DNA of 64,000 nucleotides from Bacillus sp. HSf4 (GTDB lineage: Bacteria > Bacillota > Bacilli > Bacillales > Bacillaceae), in the NCBI RefSeq assembly GCF_029537375.1, contig NZ_CP120679.1, positions 2,158,001-2,222,000 of the forward strand, in the 5' to 3' direction. Made by a program: the position numbers and the translations under genes. The notes under the pieces are model-generated. The model saw only the letters and a list, made by a program, of their open reading frames with translations. It searched no databases and was not told the origin of the DNA. Below, one piece after another: positions 17,683 through 25,955 of the stretch. Position 1 is the stretch's first letter. Each line of letters starts with the position of its first letter.

Positions 17683-18159
17683 ATGAAACAGGATGACATC
17701 AGCCGGGAAACGGTTGAACAATTAATTCAGGCGTTTAGCCGGGTGCGTTACTTGGAAATGAAACACACGATTCCCTCTCAAGACTGGAAAAATAATGAAG
17801 GGAAAGCATTAATGTTTCTAAATGAAAATGCCGGAAAAGAAGGGAAAATGGTATCGGAAATCAGCCAGGCGCTGCACGTTACCTCCCCTTTTGCCACACA
17901 GCTTTTAAACCGGCTGAATGAAAAAGGACTGATTGACCGGCGCATGGATCAAGGTGATCGAAGGATCGTCCGGATTTTTTTAACCGATAAAGGTAAAAAA
18001 GCGGCAAAGGAAGTGAAAAAAGAACTCAATCAATGGTTCATCCAGCTGGCCGCTTATATTGGCGAAGCGGAAAGCAAACAGTTTGCCGAGCTAGTCCATA
18101 AAATGTCCGACTTTTTGGAGCTCGGCCTAAAAAAAGACGAAAAGAAGGTTGAAAGATGA
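17683..18159 (+). CDS. MarR-family regulator of the ABC exporter
   Basis: 158 residues with a MarR winged helix: the recognition part ISQALHVTSPFATQLLNRLNEKGL (about 55-80) and the wing DRRMDQGDRRIVRIFLTDKGKKAA. ATG 17683 is preferred over an upstream in-frame GTG because AGCAGGTG then gives an 8-nt spacing. It overlaps the next gene by 4 nt (ATGA), so it is translated together with the two ABC transporter genes and most likely represses this operon until a drug-like ligand binds. The ligand is unknown. Confidence 0.85.
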   Translation: MKQDDISRETVEQLIQAFSRVRYLEMKHTIPSQDWKNNEGKALMFLNENAGKEGKMVSEISQALHVTSPFATQLLNRLNEKGLIDRRMDQGDRRIVRIFLTDKGKKAAKEVKKELNQWFIQLAAYIGEAESKQFAELVHKMSDFLELGLKKDEKKVER

Positions 18160-19883
18160 TATCTCTCTTAAAATTTTTGAAGCCTTATAAGCTGCAGGTG
18201 ATTCTCGTTGCAGCTTTTACACTGTTCGGCAGTTTGCTTGAACTATATTTGCCTACATTAATGGCCGATGTCGTTGATGTCGGGATCGTCAACTCAGACA
18301 TGGGATACATCCTCAAAAACGGTGTATGGATGATTCTTTGTTCTCTCCTGGCGATCATCATGACGGTCGGCAAAGCTTTTTTCTCATCCAAAACGGCCCT
18401 AGGCTTCGGCAGGGACATTCGGCGCAAGCTGTTTGTGAAAGTCGAACATTTTTCGCTGGAGGAGTTCGGGAAGGTCGGGTCCGCCTCCCTCATCACGCGG
18501 ACGACAAATGATGTCAAACAAGTTCAAGATGTGCTCAATATGATGCTCAACATGATGACAAGAGCCCCGTTGATGTTAATCGGCGGGATTGTGCTGGCCG
18601 TATCAAGGGATGCAAAGCTGTCGATCATTTTCCTGGCGTCTCTTCCGATACTGGCTGGCTTAATTTTTCTGATTACTAGAAAGGCCGTCCCTCTGTTTGG
18701 CGTCCTGCAAAAAAAGACGGACCGTCTCAACCTCATCCTTCGGGAAGGATTGACGGGTGTCCGTGTCATTCGCGCATTTAATCGTGTAGATGAAGAAAAA
18801 AAGCGGTTTGAACAGGCAAACAAAGAATTTCGGGATACGGGAATCGCTGTTAACAGAATCATGGCCTTCCTATTTCCGGTGATGATGATCATGATGAATT
18901 TCACGAACATCGCCATCATCTGGTTCGGAGGAATTCGGGTTGATGAAGGCACCATGCAGGTCGGTAACTTAATGGCATTCCTGCAATATGCGTCCATGAT
19001 CTTGTTCGCTTTGATCATGCTTTCCATGACATTCGTCATGATTCCGCGAGCGCAAGCATCGGCGGACCGCATCAATGAACTATTGATGATCGCTCCTAAA
19101 ATCTCCGATCCAAAGCAGCCGACTGAAGATAGCGGGCTCTATGGCCATGTTGAATTCAAGGATGTCACATTCCGCTATACCGGCGCGGAAAAGCCTGTCC
19201 TTGAACAGATTTCATTCAAGGCAAAGCCGGGCGAAACCACCGCGATCATCGGCAGTACGGGTGCGGGAAAAACGACCATCCTGCAATTGATTCCGAGGTT
19301 CTTTGACATCGAAGAAGGGGCTGTGCTTGTAGACGGAATCGATGTGCGGAAGATCCCGCAAAAAGAGCTGCGCAAGAAAATCGGCTACGTGCCGCAAAAA
19401 GCTTCATTATTCAGCGGGACGATTCGCGATAATATCCGCTTTGGCAAAGAAGATGCGACTGAAGAGGAAATTCTTGAGGCGCTTGAAGCCGCCCAGGCCT
19501 CAGAGTTTATCGAAGGCAAGGAAAACGGAATCGACGCTTATATCGAGCAGGCCGGCGCCAATCTTTCAGGAGGCCAAAAACAGCGGCTTTCCATCGCCAG
19601 GGCATTGGTCAGAAAACCGGAGATCTATCTGTTTGACGACAGCTTTTCAGCGCTTGATTACAAGACGGACAAAAAGCTAAGAGACGCGCTGGAGAAAAGA
19701 ACCGCCGACGCCGCCGTGATCATTGTCGCACAAAGGGTCAGCACGATCACGGAAGCGGATCAAATCATCGTCTTAAATGAAGGGAAAATCGCCGGGATCG
19801 GCACACATCAACAATTGCTTGCGGAAAACAAGATTTATCAGGAAATCGTCGCATCCCAGCAAGCTGAGGAGGAGAGCGCATGA
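18156..19883 (+). CDS. yfiB: ABC exporter half-transporter with degenerate ATP site (YfiB-like)
   Basis: 575 residues: six membrane helices (about 15-300) then an ATPase domain. Walker A is GSTGAGKTT, signature LSGGQKQR, Walker B IYLFDDS and the switch VAQRVST. The catalytic Glu after Walker B is Asp and the switch His is Gln, so the ATP site built on this subunit is degenerate. The partner encoded next carries the complementary change in its signature. This is the usual build of heterodimeric drug exporters such as YfiBC or BmrCD. Lengths 575/608 fit YfiB/YfiC. Overlaps its neighbours by 4 nt on each side. Confidence 0.8.
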   Translation: MISLLKFLKPYKLQVILVAAFTLFGSLLELYLPTLMADVVDVGIVNSDMGYILKNGVWMILCSLLAIIMTVGKAFFSSKTALGFGRDIRRKLFVKVEHFSLEEFGKVGSASLITRTTNDVKQVQDVLNMMLNMMTRAPLMLIGGIVLAVSRDAKLSIIFLASLPILAGLIFLITRKAVPLFGVLQKKTDRLNLILREGLTGVRVIRAFNRVDEEKKRFEQANKEFRDTGIAVNRIMAFLFPVMMIMMNFTNIAIIWFGGIRVDEGTMQVGNLMAFLQYASMILFALIMLSMTFVMIPRAQASADRINELLMIAPKISDPKQPTEDSGLYGHVEFKDVTFRYTGAEKPVLEQISFKAKPGETTAIIGSTGAGKTTILQLIPRFFDIEEGAVLVDGIDVRKIPQKELRKKIGYVPQKASLFSGTIRDNIRFGKEDATEEEILEALEAAQASEFIEGKENGIDAYIEQAGANLSGGQKQRLSIARALVRKPEIYLFDDSFSALDYKTDKKLRDALEKRTADAAVIIVAQRVSTITEADQIIVLNEGKIAGIGTHQQLLAENKIYQEIVASQQAEEESA

Positions 19884-21706
19884 GCAAAAAAGAAAATCGG
19901 CACCCCGGCTCATCCCCAGCAGGTATGAAGCCTGAAAAACCAAAGGAGTTTAAGAAAACACTCTTGAGGCTGGCCGGCTATTTAAAACCGCGGACTTTTC
20001 AGCTTGTGCTGGTCTTCATCGCGGCAATTTTAGGCACCTTGTTTAATGTCATCAGCCCAAAGCTTCTCGGTGATGCCACCTCCTCCCTTTTTGCGAGCTT
20101 TACGAAGGGAACCGGTGTTCAGTTTGATTTCCTTGGCCGGATTACGCTGACTTTGGCCGGTCTTTACTTGCTCTCGGCTTTATTTACATTTTTGCAGCAG
20201 TACATGATGGCCGGAGTGGCGCAAAAAACGATATTTGAAATGCGTCAGGAAGTTAATGAGAAGCTGACTCGCCTTCCTTTAAAATACTTTGACGGTCATT
20301 CGCACGGCGACACACTCAGCCGTGCAGTCAATGATATCGACAATATTAATAATTCGCTGCAGCAGGCGCTGACACAGATGATCACCTCGGTCATCACCAT
20401 TGTCGGGATCATCATCATGATGCTCTTGATCAGCCCTTGGCTGACCCTTGTCGTATGTATCACCATTCCGCTGAGCATGATTGCGGTGAGGCTGATCGCT
20501 TCCTTCTCACAGAAGCATTTCAGCAGTCAGCAGCATGAGCTCGGCGCAATCAACGGCCATGTTGAGGAAATGTTTACAGGACACCAGGAAGTAAAGGCGT
20601 TCGGACATGAGGAAAAAGCGATTCAGCAGTTTGATGAAGTCAATGAACGGCTGTACCAATCCGGCTGGAAAGCGCAATTTATATCCGGACTGATGATGCC
20701 GATGATGACCTTTATCGGCAACCTCGGCTATGTTTTTGTCAGCATTACAGGCGGTATTTTTGTCTTAAACGGCGCCATGCTGGTCGGGGGCGTGCAAGCT
20801 TTTATTCAATACACCCAGCAGTTTTCCCAGCCGCTTGTCCAGGCCGCCGGAATCGCCAACACGATTCAGTCTGCGATCGCTTCGGCGGAAAGGGTCTTCA
20901 GCCTGTTGGACGAAGAAGAGGAAAAACAGGAAACACCTGCAGACATCGACACTGAGATATTAACCGGCGATGTGTCGTTTGAACACGTCGCGTTCGGCTA
21001 TGACAAAGATGTACCGGTGATCCGCGATCTTCACCTCGATGTCGAAGAGGGCCGGACAATTGCGATCGTCGGACCGACCGGTGCGGGAAAAACGACGATT
21101 ATCAATCTATTGATGCGCTTTTACGAACTGAACAAAGGTCGGATCAAGGTGGGCGGAATTGATCTTACCGAGCTCTCGCGAGAGCAGGCGCGCAGCATGT
21201 TTGCGATGGTCCTTCAGGACACCTGGCTTTTTAACGGCACGATCCGCGACAATATTGCGTATGGGCGTGAAAATGCGACAGACGAAGACATCATCCAGGC
21301 GGCAAAAGGCGCATATGCCGACGACTTTATCCGCACCCTGCCTGACGGCTATGACACGGTACTTGGCGAGGATGCGCAAAATATTTCGCAGGGGCAAAGG
21401 CAGCTCTTGACGATCGCGAGAGCCATTTTGGCCGATCCGAAGATTTTAATTTTGGATGAAGCGACAAGCAGTGTTGACACCCGTACGGAAATGAATATCC
21501 AAAAAGCGATGAACAGGCTGATGGATAACCGCACAAGCTTTGTCATCGCCCACCGCCTATCCACCATTAAAGATGCGGATCTGATTCTTGTCATGAATCA
21601 CGGAGACATTATTGAACAAGGAACCCATGAAGAGCTGCTCCGGCAAGATGGTTTTTATGCTGATTTGTATAACAGCCAGTTTTCCCGGGAAGAAGCCGTC
21701 GGATAA
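19880..21706 (+). CDS. yfiC: ABC exporter half-transporter with catalytic ATP site (YfiC-like)
   Basis: 608 residues: six membrane helices (about 35-330) followed by an ATPase with GPTGAGKTT, the altered signature ISQGQRQ, canonical Walker B LILDEAT with the catalytic Glu, and the switch histidine in IAHRLST. So this subunit supplies the working Walker motifs while its weak signature faces the degenerate site of YfiB. The pair should form one multidrug-type exporter. It overlaps yfiB by 4 nt and is the last gene of the marR-yfiB-yfiC unit. Substrates are unknown. Confidence 0.82.
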   Translation: MSKKENRHPGSSPAGMKPEKPKEFKKTLLRLAGYLKPRTFQLVLVFIAAILGTLFNVISPKLLGDATSSLFASFTKGTGVQFDFLGRITLTLAGLYLLSALFTFLQQYMMAGVAQKTIFEMRQEVNEKLTRLPLKYFDGHSHGDTLSRAVNDIDNINNSLQQALTQMITSVITIVGIIIMMLLISPWLTLVVCITIPLSMIAVRLIASFSQKHFSSQQHELGAINGHVEEMFTGHQEVKAFGHEEKAIQQFDEVNERLYQSGWKAQFISGLMMPMMTFIGNLGYVFVSITGGIFVLNGAMLVGGVQAFIQYTQQFSQPLVQAAGIANTIQSAIASAERVFSLLDEEEEKQETPADIDTEILTGDVSFEHVAFGYDKDVPVIRDLHLDVEEGRTIAIVGPTGAGKTTIINLLMRFYELNKGRIKVGGIDLTELSREQARSMFAMVLQDTWLFNGTIRDNIAYGRENATDEDIIQAAKGAYADDFIRTLPDGYDTVLGEDAQNISQGQRQLLTIARAILADPKILILDEATSSVDTRTEMNIQKAMNRLMDNRTSFVIAHRLSTIKDADLILVMNHGDIIEQGTHEELLRQDGFYADLYNSQFSREEAVG

Positions 21707-21712
21707 GATTTT

Positions 21713-21763
21713 AGGCTGTGCCTGAAAGCGTGAGTGAAACGCTTTTCTGGCACAGCCTTTTCT
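21713..21763. terminator. Bidirectional terminator between yfiC and phoD-like
   Basis: AGGCTGTGCC pairs with GGCACAGCCT, with a nested second hairpin (GAAAGCGT/ACGCTTTTC) in the loop and a T-rich end; the genes on either side converge here. Confidence 0.85.
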
Positions 21764-23329
21764 TTACATGTCGGATGCCCGGCGGACGCCCGGCCGTCCA
21801 TTTTCGCAAATAAATGAGGCGGCGGTAGTAATTGGTGCGCCCGGCCTTGAGACATAATCAAGCATTCGATAATCGGCCCGCCAAGATTGCGGCGTAACTG
21901 TACAGCGGACATAGCCGCGCTGATCGCTAAAAAATTTCAAATGAGGATTTTCCATAAAAAGGGTTTTGGGGTCCAGCGAACTTGCCCGGTCTCCTCCCGA
22001 GCTCACGGAAGTTCCGGCAAATTCAGCGCCCACTGTTGTGGAATTGGGGTTGTCAAAATCGCTTTTAATGTCAAATACCCAGTTGGTATGCACGTCACCT
22101 GTCAGGACAATCGGATTGGAAATATGCTGTTTTTGTAAAAACTCGACGACCTCGTTTCGTTCTGCTGAATATCCGTCCCATCCATCCATTGGTAAAATTT
22201 TCACATCACCGGCCTGGTGGTCGACCTGTGAAAAAAAGACCTGCTGGGCGAGTACATTCCAAATCGCCTGAGAACTGCGGAGTACCTCATATAGCCACCT
22301 TTTCTGCTCCTGGCCTAAGATGCTTCTTGAAGGATCGGTTGAATCAAAACTGGGCGGCTTATTGCCGTCATTATTGGCCTGGTCGTCGCGGTATTGGCGT
22401 GTGTCAAGGATGTTAAACTCGGCTAAATCGCCGTATGTGACTCTCCTGTACATTTGCATATCCGCTCCCTTCGGAAGCGACGAAGTCCTGAGCGGCATAT
22501 GCTCATAGTAGGCCTGATATGCACTTGCCCGTCTCAGAATAAAACGATCAGGAGATTGATTTTTTTCAGGAATGAGTCCGGCGTAATTGTTTTCCACATC
22601 ATGGTCGTCCCATGTGACGATCCATGGAAACAGTGAGCGGGCCCGCTGATAGTCGGCGTCAAATAAGTACTGGGCGTGGCGCGTTCTATAGTCTTCAAGC
22701 GTTAAGGTCTCCGCGCCTTTATGGAGCCGGACATTCTTGGCTGCTGTCCCTTGGCCGTATTCATAAATCGCGTCACCTAAATGCAAAACGAAGTCAAGGC
22801 TTTCTTCCGCCAGTCGGCGGTACGCCGTATAGAACCCCTCTTCGAAATGCTGGCAAGAGACAAACGCAAATGCGAGGTGATCCACTTTTGCCGTTTGGAG
22901 AGGAAGTGTTTTTGTGCGGCCGATTTGGCTGGTTTCATAGCCGGCATGAAAACGATAATAATAAATGCTGTCAGGATCCAGCCCGTCTACTTCGACATGG
23001 ACAGAATGGGCATACTCGCGCTTGGCGGCCGACTCCCCCTGTCTGACGATATTCCGGAAGTCGATATCTGTGGCAACTTCCCATTTGACCGTCACATCTT
23101 CCGGGGGCATCCCTCCGCCGTTCAGCGGCTCAGGGGCAAGGCGTGTCCACAGCACGACGCCGTCGGAGAGAGGCTCGCCTGAAGAAACGCCCAAAGTAAA
23201 CGGATAAGCGGTAAACTTCGGAACTTTCTCCGCAGCTGCTCTGCCCCCCGGTTCTTTTGCTGTCGGTGCACCGCCTGACATTCTTTCATGAAATGCTTCC
23301 AGATACCTCTTTGAAATATTTGTTTTCAT
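21764..23329 (-). CDS. phoD: PhoD-family phosphodiesterase/alkaline phosphatase without Tat signal
   Basis: 521 residues. The domain matches PhoD from YPFTLGVSSGEPLSDGVVLW onwards: FVSCQHFEEGFY, HLGDAIYEYG, VTWDDHDVENNYAG and LTGDVHTNWV are the metal-site motifs of this Ca/Fe phosphodiesterase. B. subtilis PhoD starts with a long Tat signal with RRKFI and a hydrophobic stretch. Here the 40 residues before the domain have no twin arginine and no hydrophobic segment. ATG 23329 is chosen since AAAGGGG lies 8 nt upstream; starting at 23353 adds only eight residues and no signal. Thus it is either cytoplasmic or exported otherwise. A good cre site lies upstream. Confidence 0.82.
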   Translation of the reverse strand: MKTNISKRYLEAFHERMSGGAPTAKEPGGRAAAEKVPKFTAYPFTLGVSSGEPLSDGVVLWTRLAPEPLNGGGMPPEDVTVKWEVATDIDFRNIVRQGESAAKREYAHSVHVEVDGLDPDSIYYYRFHAGYETSQIGRTKTLPLQTAKVDHLAFAFVSCQHFEEGFYTAYRRLAEESLDFVLHLGDAIYEYGQGTAAKNVRLHKGAETLTLEDYRTRHAQYLFDADYQRARSLFPWIVTWDDHDVENNYAGLIPEKNQSPDRFILRRASAYQAYYEHMPLRTSSLPKGADMQMYRRVTYGDLAEFNILDTRQYRDDQANNDGNKPPSFDSTDPSRSILGQEQKRWLYEVLRSSQAIWNVLAQQVFFSQVDHQAGDVKILPMDGWDGYSAERNEVVEFLQKQHISNPIVLTGDVHTNWVFDIKSDFDNPNSTTVGAEFAGTSVSSGGDRASSLDPKTLFMENPHLKFFSDQRGYVRCTVTPQSWRADYRMLDYVSRPGAPITTAASFICENGRPGVRRASDM

Positions 23330-23407
23330 TACACAGTCCCCTTTACGATTCATAATGAAAAACAGTCCAGAGGCTTTATAACCGGCTTTTCACTTCTCAT
23401 TCTCTTT

Positions 23408-23421
23408 TGTAAGCGCTATCA
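23408..23421 (+). promoter_or_regulatory. Catabolite-responsive element (cre)
   Basis: TGTAAGCGCTATCA agrees with the B. subtilis cre consensus TGWAANCGNTNWCA at all fixed positions. It lies about 80 nt before the phoD-like start and 260 nt before the P450 start, so the phosphatase gene is the more likely target of CcpA. Confidence 0.6.
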
Positions 23422-23632
23422 ATCCTTTCATCTTTTAAAATGTGATGCTATTTTAAATCTAGCAGACATCGCCTTGAATGTAAATAGATTCCATGTCCTT
23501 CCCGCTTAAAGATGAGAAGTGATCAGCCCTACTCTTTTTCTCTTTATTAAAAGCGTTACTTTTGTCTAATTGACAATTTCTTCATAGTATGTCCGTTGAA
23601 AAGGGTATAAAAATAGTGATAACGTAAACATA

Positions 23633-23644
23633 TGAACCGGTTCA
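23633..23644. promoter_or_regulatory. Palindromic operator candidate before the P450 gene
   Basis: Perfect palindrome TGAACCGGTTCA, 37 nt before the GTG start and in the place expected for a promoter-overlapping repressor site. The protein that binds it is unknown. Confidence 0.4.
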
Positions 23645-23681
23645 GGCATGTAAATAACGAGCTTATAAAGGAGAGTTGACC

Positions 23682-24881
23682 GTGGCAAAATCCATACAAA
23701 CCAACCGATATGCCAACTGGATTCCAATGAAAGAAATCCGTGCAAATGAAGACCGGCTGTTCCCGTTTCCGGTTTATAACAGACTTCGGCAAACAGAGCC
23801 GGTGCGTTATGATCATGATCGCCAGTGCTGGGACATATTTTCGTATGAAGATGTTCAATATGTGCTGAAAAACCCTAAGCTTTTTTCTTCAAAACGCGGC
23901 GGTGATATGGAGGGAAAAAGCATATTAACAATGGATCCCCCAAGACATACAAAAATGCGGGCGATCGTCAACAAGGCTTTCACACCGAAAGCCGTGAAAC
24001 AGCTTGAAGCGCATATTGAAGAAGTCACGGCTTTTTTGATCAATCAAGCCGAAAACAAAGAATCGTTTGATGTGGTGGATGATTTGGCCGGACCGCTTCC
24101 GGTTATTATCATTGCTGAACTGCTGGGCGTACCGGCAGAAGACCGGCTTATGTTTAAACATTATTCAGACATCCTTGTTTCCGGTGCGAAAGACAGCTCT
24201 GATGAAGCGGTCGAACAGATGAACAAAGAGCGGGACGAAGGCAACCGATTTTTAAAGGAATACTTCAGAGACATTATCAAGCTGCGCCGGAAAGAGCCGA
24301 AAGAAGATTTAATATCGCTTTTGATTCAGGCGGATGTCGAGGGCGAATCCTTGTCTGAAGAAGAATTGCTCAGCTTTTGTATACTCCTTTTAGTCGCGGG
24401 AAATGAAACGACAACGAATTTGATTGCCAATGCCGTCCGCTACTTAACGGAGGATGTCAAGGTACAGGAAACGGTTCAGAACGACCCATCCCTCGTTGTC
24501 CAGCTTGTCGAGGAAACGCTGCGCTATTATCCGCCCGTACAGGCGATTGGCCGCGTGGCGGCTGAAGACGTAGAGATCAAAGGCGTCCCGATTCAAAAAG
24601 GAGAATCCGTCATCAGCTGGGTCGCTTCAGCTAACAGGGATGAAACAAAGTTTAATGACCCTGAAATCTTTAAGCTTGACCGCAAGACAAATCCTCACAT
24701 GAGCTTCGGCTTTGGCATTCATTTTTGTCTTGGCGCTCCCCTCGCCCGTCTGGAAGCGAAAATCGCGCTCTCTCACCTGCTGCAAAACTTCCGGATGGAA
24801 AGGGAACGGACAGAAGTGCTTGAAGCGATTCAGAGTCCATTTGTATTCGGGGTTCGCCATCTTCCCATACGGCTTTCATAA
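23682..24881 (+). CDS. Cytochrome P450, CYP109-like (YjiB-like)
   Basis: 399 residues, a soluble bacterial P450. The oxygen-binding I-helix motif is AGNETT, the ExxR motif is EETLRYYPP and the heme-cysteine loop is FGFGIHFCLGAPLAR. Start: GTG at 23682, eight nt after AAAGGAGAG; the TTG at 23676 is too close to that site. The sequence resembles B. subtilis YjiB (CYP109B1), which hydroxylates fatty acids and terpenes and needs outside redox partners; none is encoded next to it. A perfect palindrome upstream may be its operator. It stands alone between a divergent phosphatase and a convergent reductase gene. Confidence 0.9.
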   Translation: MAKSIQTNRYANWIPMKEIRANEDRLFPFPVYNRLRQTEPVRYDHDRQCWDIFSYEDVQYVLKNPKLFSSKRGGDMEGKSILTMDPPRHTKMRAIVNKAFTPKAVKQLEAHIEEVTAFLINQAENKESFDVVDDLAGPLPVIIIAELLGVPAEDRLMFKHYSDILVSGAKDSSDEAVEQMNKERDEGNRFLKEYFRDIIKLRRKEPKEDLISLLIQADVEGESLSEEELLSFCILLLVAGNETTTNLIANAVRYLTEDVKVQETVQNDPSLVVQLVEETLRYYPPVQAIGRVAAEDVEIKGVPIQKGESVISWVASANRDETKFNDPEIFKLDRKTNPHMSFGFGIHFCLGAPLARLEAKIALSHLLQNFRMERERTEVLEAIQSPFVFGVRHLPIRLS

Positions 24882-24893
24882 AAATGAAAACAG

Positions 24894-24915
24894 GACGGGT
24901 TTAAAAACCCGTCCT
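24894..24915. terminator. Bidirectional terminator between P450 and yoxD
   Basis: GGACGGGTTT pairs with AAACCCGTCC with a very short A/T loop, between two converging genes. Confidence 0.85.
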
Positions 24916-24926
24916 TATCGTTTGAC

Positions 24927-25643
24927 TTATGGATTTGTAGACCACATGCCCGCAGATTTAATAAAAATGCGCGGATGCAGTTTAAGCTGGGCTACCATAA
25001 ATTCAGCGAGATCCTCCGGCTGCATGACGCGTTCAGGGTTACCGTCGGTTAATTTTGAATCGATGGCTAAATCTGTTGCAACCGTGCTCGGCGTAAGGGC
25101 GCTCACTCTGATGTTGTGCTTTCTGACCTCTTGCATTAACGATTCGGTCAGCCCGAGCACGGCAAATTTAGATGCGCTGTATGCGCTCGTTCCCGCTGCT
25201 CCCCTTTGACCCGCTGTTGAAGAAATATTAATGATGTCCCCCGCTTTTCTTTCCACCATTTCAGGTAAAACGGCGCGCGTTACATTGTATACGCCCATCA
25301 GGTTGACCTGGATGATTGATTCCCACTCTTCCGGCGTTTGTTCAAGAAACCCTGCAAATCCTCCGATACCGGCATTATTAATGAGGATATCAATCTGGCC
25401 GAGTTCCCCTTTAATGGATTGGACTGCGCTTTCCACCGCTTTTAAATCTTTCACATCAGCTGTGCTGACAGACACTTTTACACCGAAAGGCTTCAATTCT
25501 TCAGCCGCTTTTTCCAGATTGGCTGTCGTGCGGCCGATCAGGCCGATATGGACGCCTTCTTTTGCCAGTGCGATCGCAGCCGCACGGCCGATTCCTCTGG
25601 CCCCGCCTGTAATAAGAGCTGTTTTGTTTTGTAAAGATTGCAT
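24927..25643 (-). CDS. yoxD: Short-chain dehydrogenase, 3-oxoacyl-ACP-reductase-like (YoxD)
   Basis: 238 residues, full-length classical SDR. The NAD(P) site is TGGARGIG (near residue 12), the structural motif NNAG is present, and the catalytic set is Ser in [12 protein letters not shown] with Tyr-x3-Lys in YSASK. Closest in memory is B. subtilis YoxD, with the same ends ([10 protein letters not shown] and WSTNP). The physiological substrate is not known. The ATG at 25643 follows AAAGGGAG; the open frame reaches 19 codons further up but without a ribosome site. A promoter TTGCCT-18 nt-TATAAT is seen on the minus strand at 25710-25681. Confidence 0.88.
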   Translation of the reverse strand: MQSLQNKTALITGGARGIGRAAAIALAKEGVHIGLIGRTTANLEKAAEELKPFGVKVSVSTADVKDLKAVESAVQSIKGELGQIDILINNAGIGGFAGFLEQTPEEWESIIQVNLMGVYNVTRAVLPEMVERKAGDIINISSTAGQRGAAGTSAYSASKFAVLGLTESLMQEVRKHNIRVSALTPSTVATDLAIDSKLTDGNPERVMQPEDLAEFMVAQLKLHPRIFIKSAGMWSTNP

Positions 25644-25955
25644 GACGAAACTCCCTTTCTCTATGTAAGTCACAAGGAAAATTATAATGAAACCTTGCAA
25701 GAATAGGCAAATAAAAAGGTTTGGATCACCTGCCCCATCATCAGGACGTACTGCAATAATTTAGAAACCAAACAACATTATTGTAAATCTGTAAAAGACC
25801 AAGTATACTCATATAGTCGCGGTAAAAACCTAACCTTTGAAGCGGATAGCGAAACTCGTGAGAGATGCGGATATACATGATAGAATCGTCTTTTTCTTCG
25901 CCTCTCATCTTGTGCAATATCTACATTAGAAAGACGAAATAACAGGAGGAATGGT
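25644..25955. other. Divergent intergenic region yoxD / MFS with two promoters
   Basis: No gene seen in 312 nt. Minus strand: TTGCCT (25710-25705), 18 nt, TATAAT (25686-25681) towards yoxD. Plus strand: TTGTAA (25781-25786), 17 nt, TATACT (25804-25809) towards the MFS gene, leaving an untranslated leader of about 140 nt whose role is not clear. Confidence 0.5.

Larger units (their letters stand above)
23354..23681. other. Divergent regulatory region phoD-like / P450
   Basis: This 328-nt gap has no gene. It holds the cre site (23408-23421) and, near the P450 gene, the perfect 12-nt palindrome TGAACCGGTTCA (23633-23644), a candidate operator. I see no tandem TT-hexamer PhoP box here. Confidence 0.6.

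Noticed and set aside
18524..19075. 183-codon antisense frame within the yfiB-like gene
   Set aside because: Mirror of a GC-rich coding region; composition is not protein-like and there is no ribosome site.
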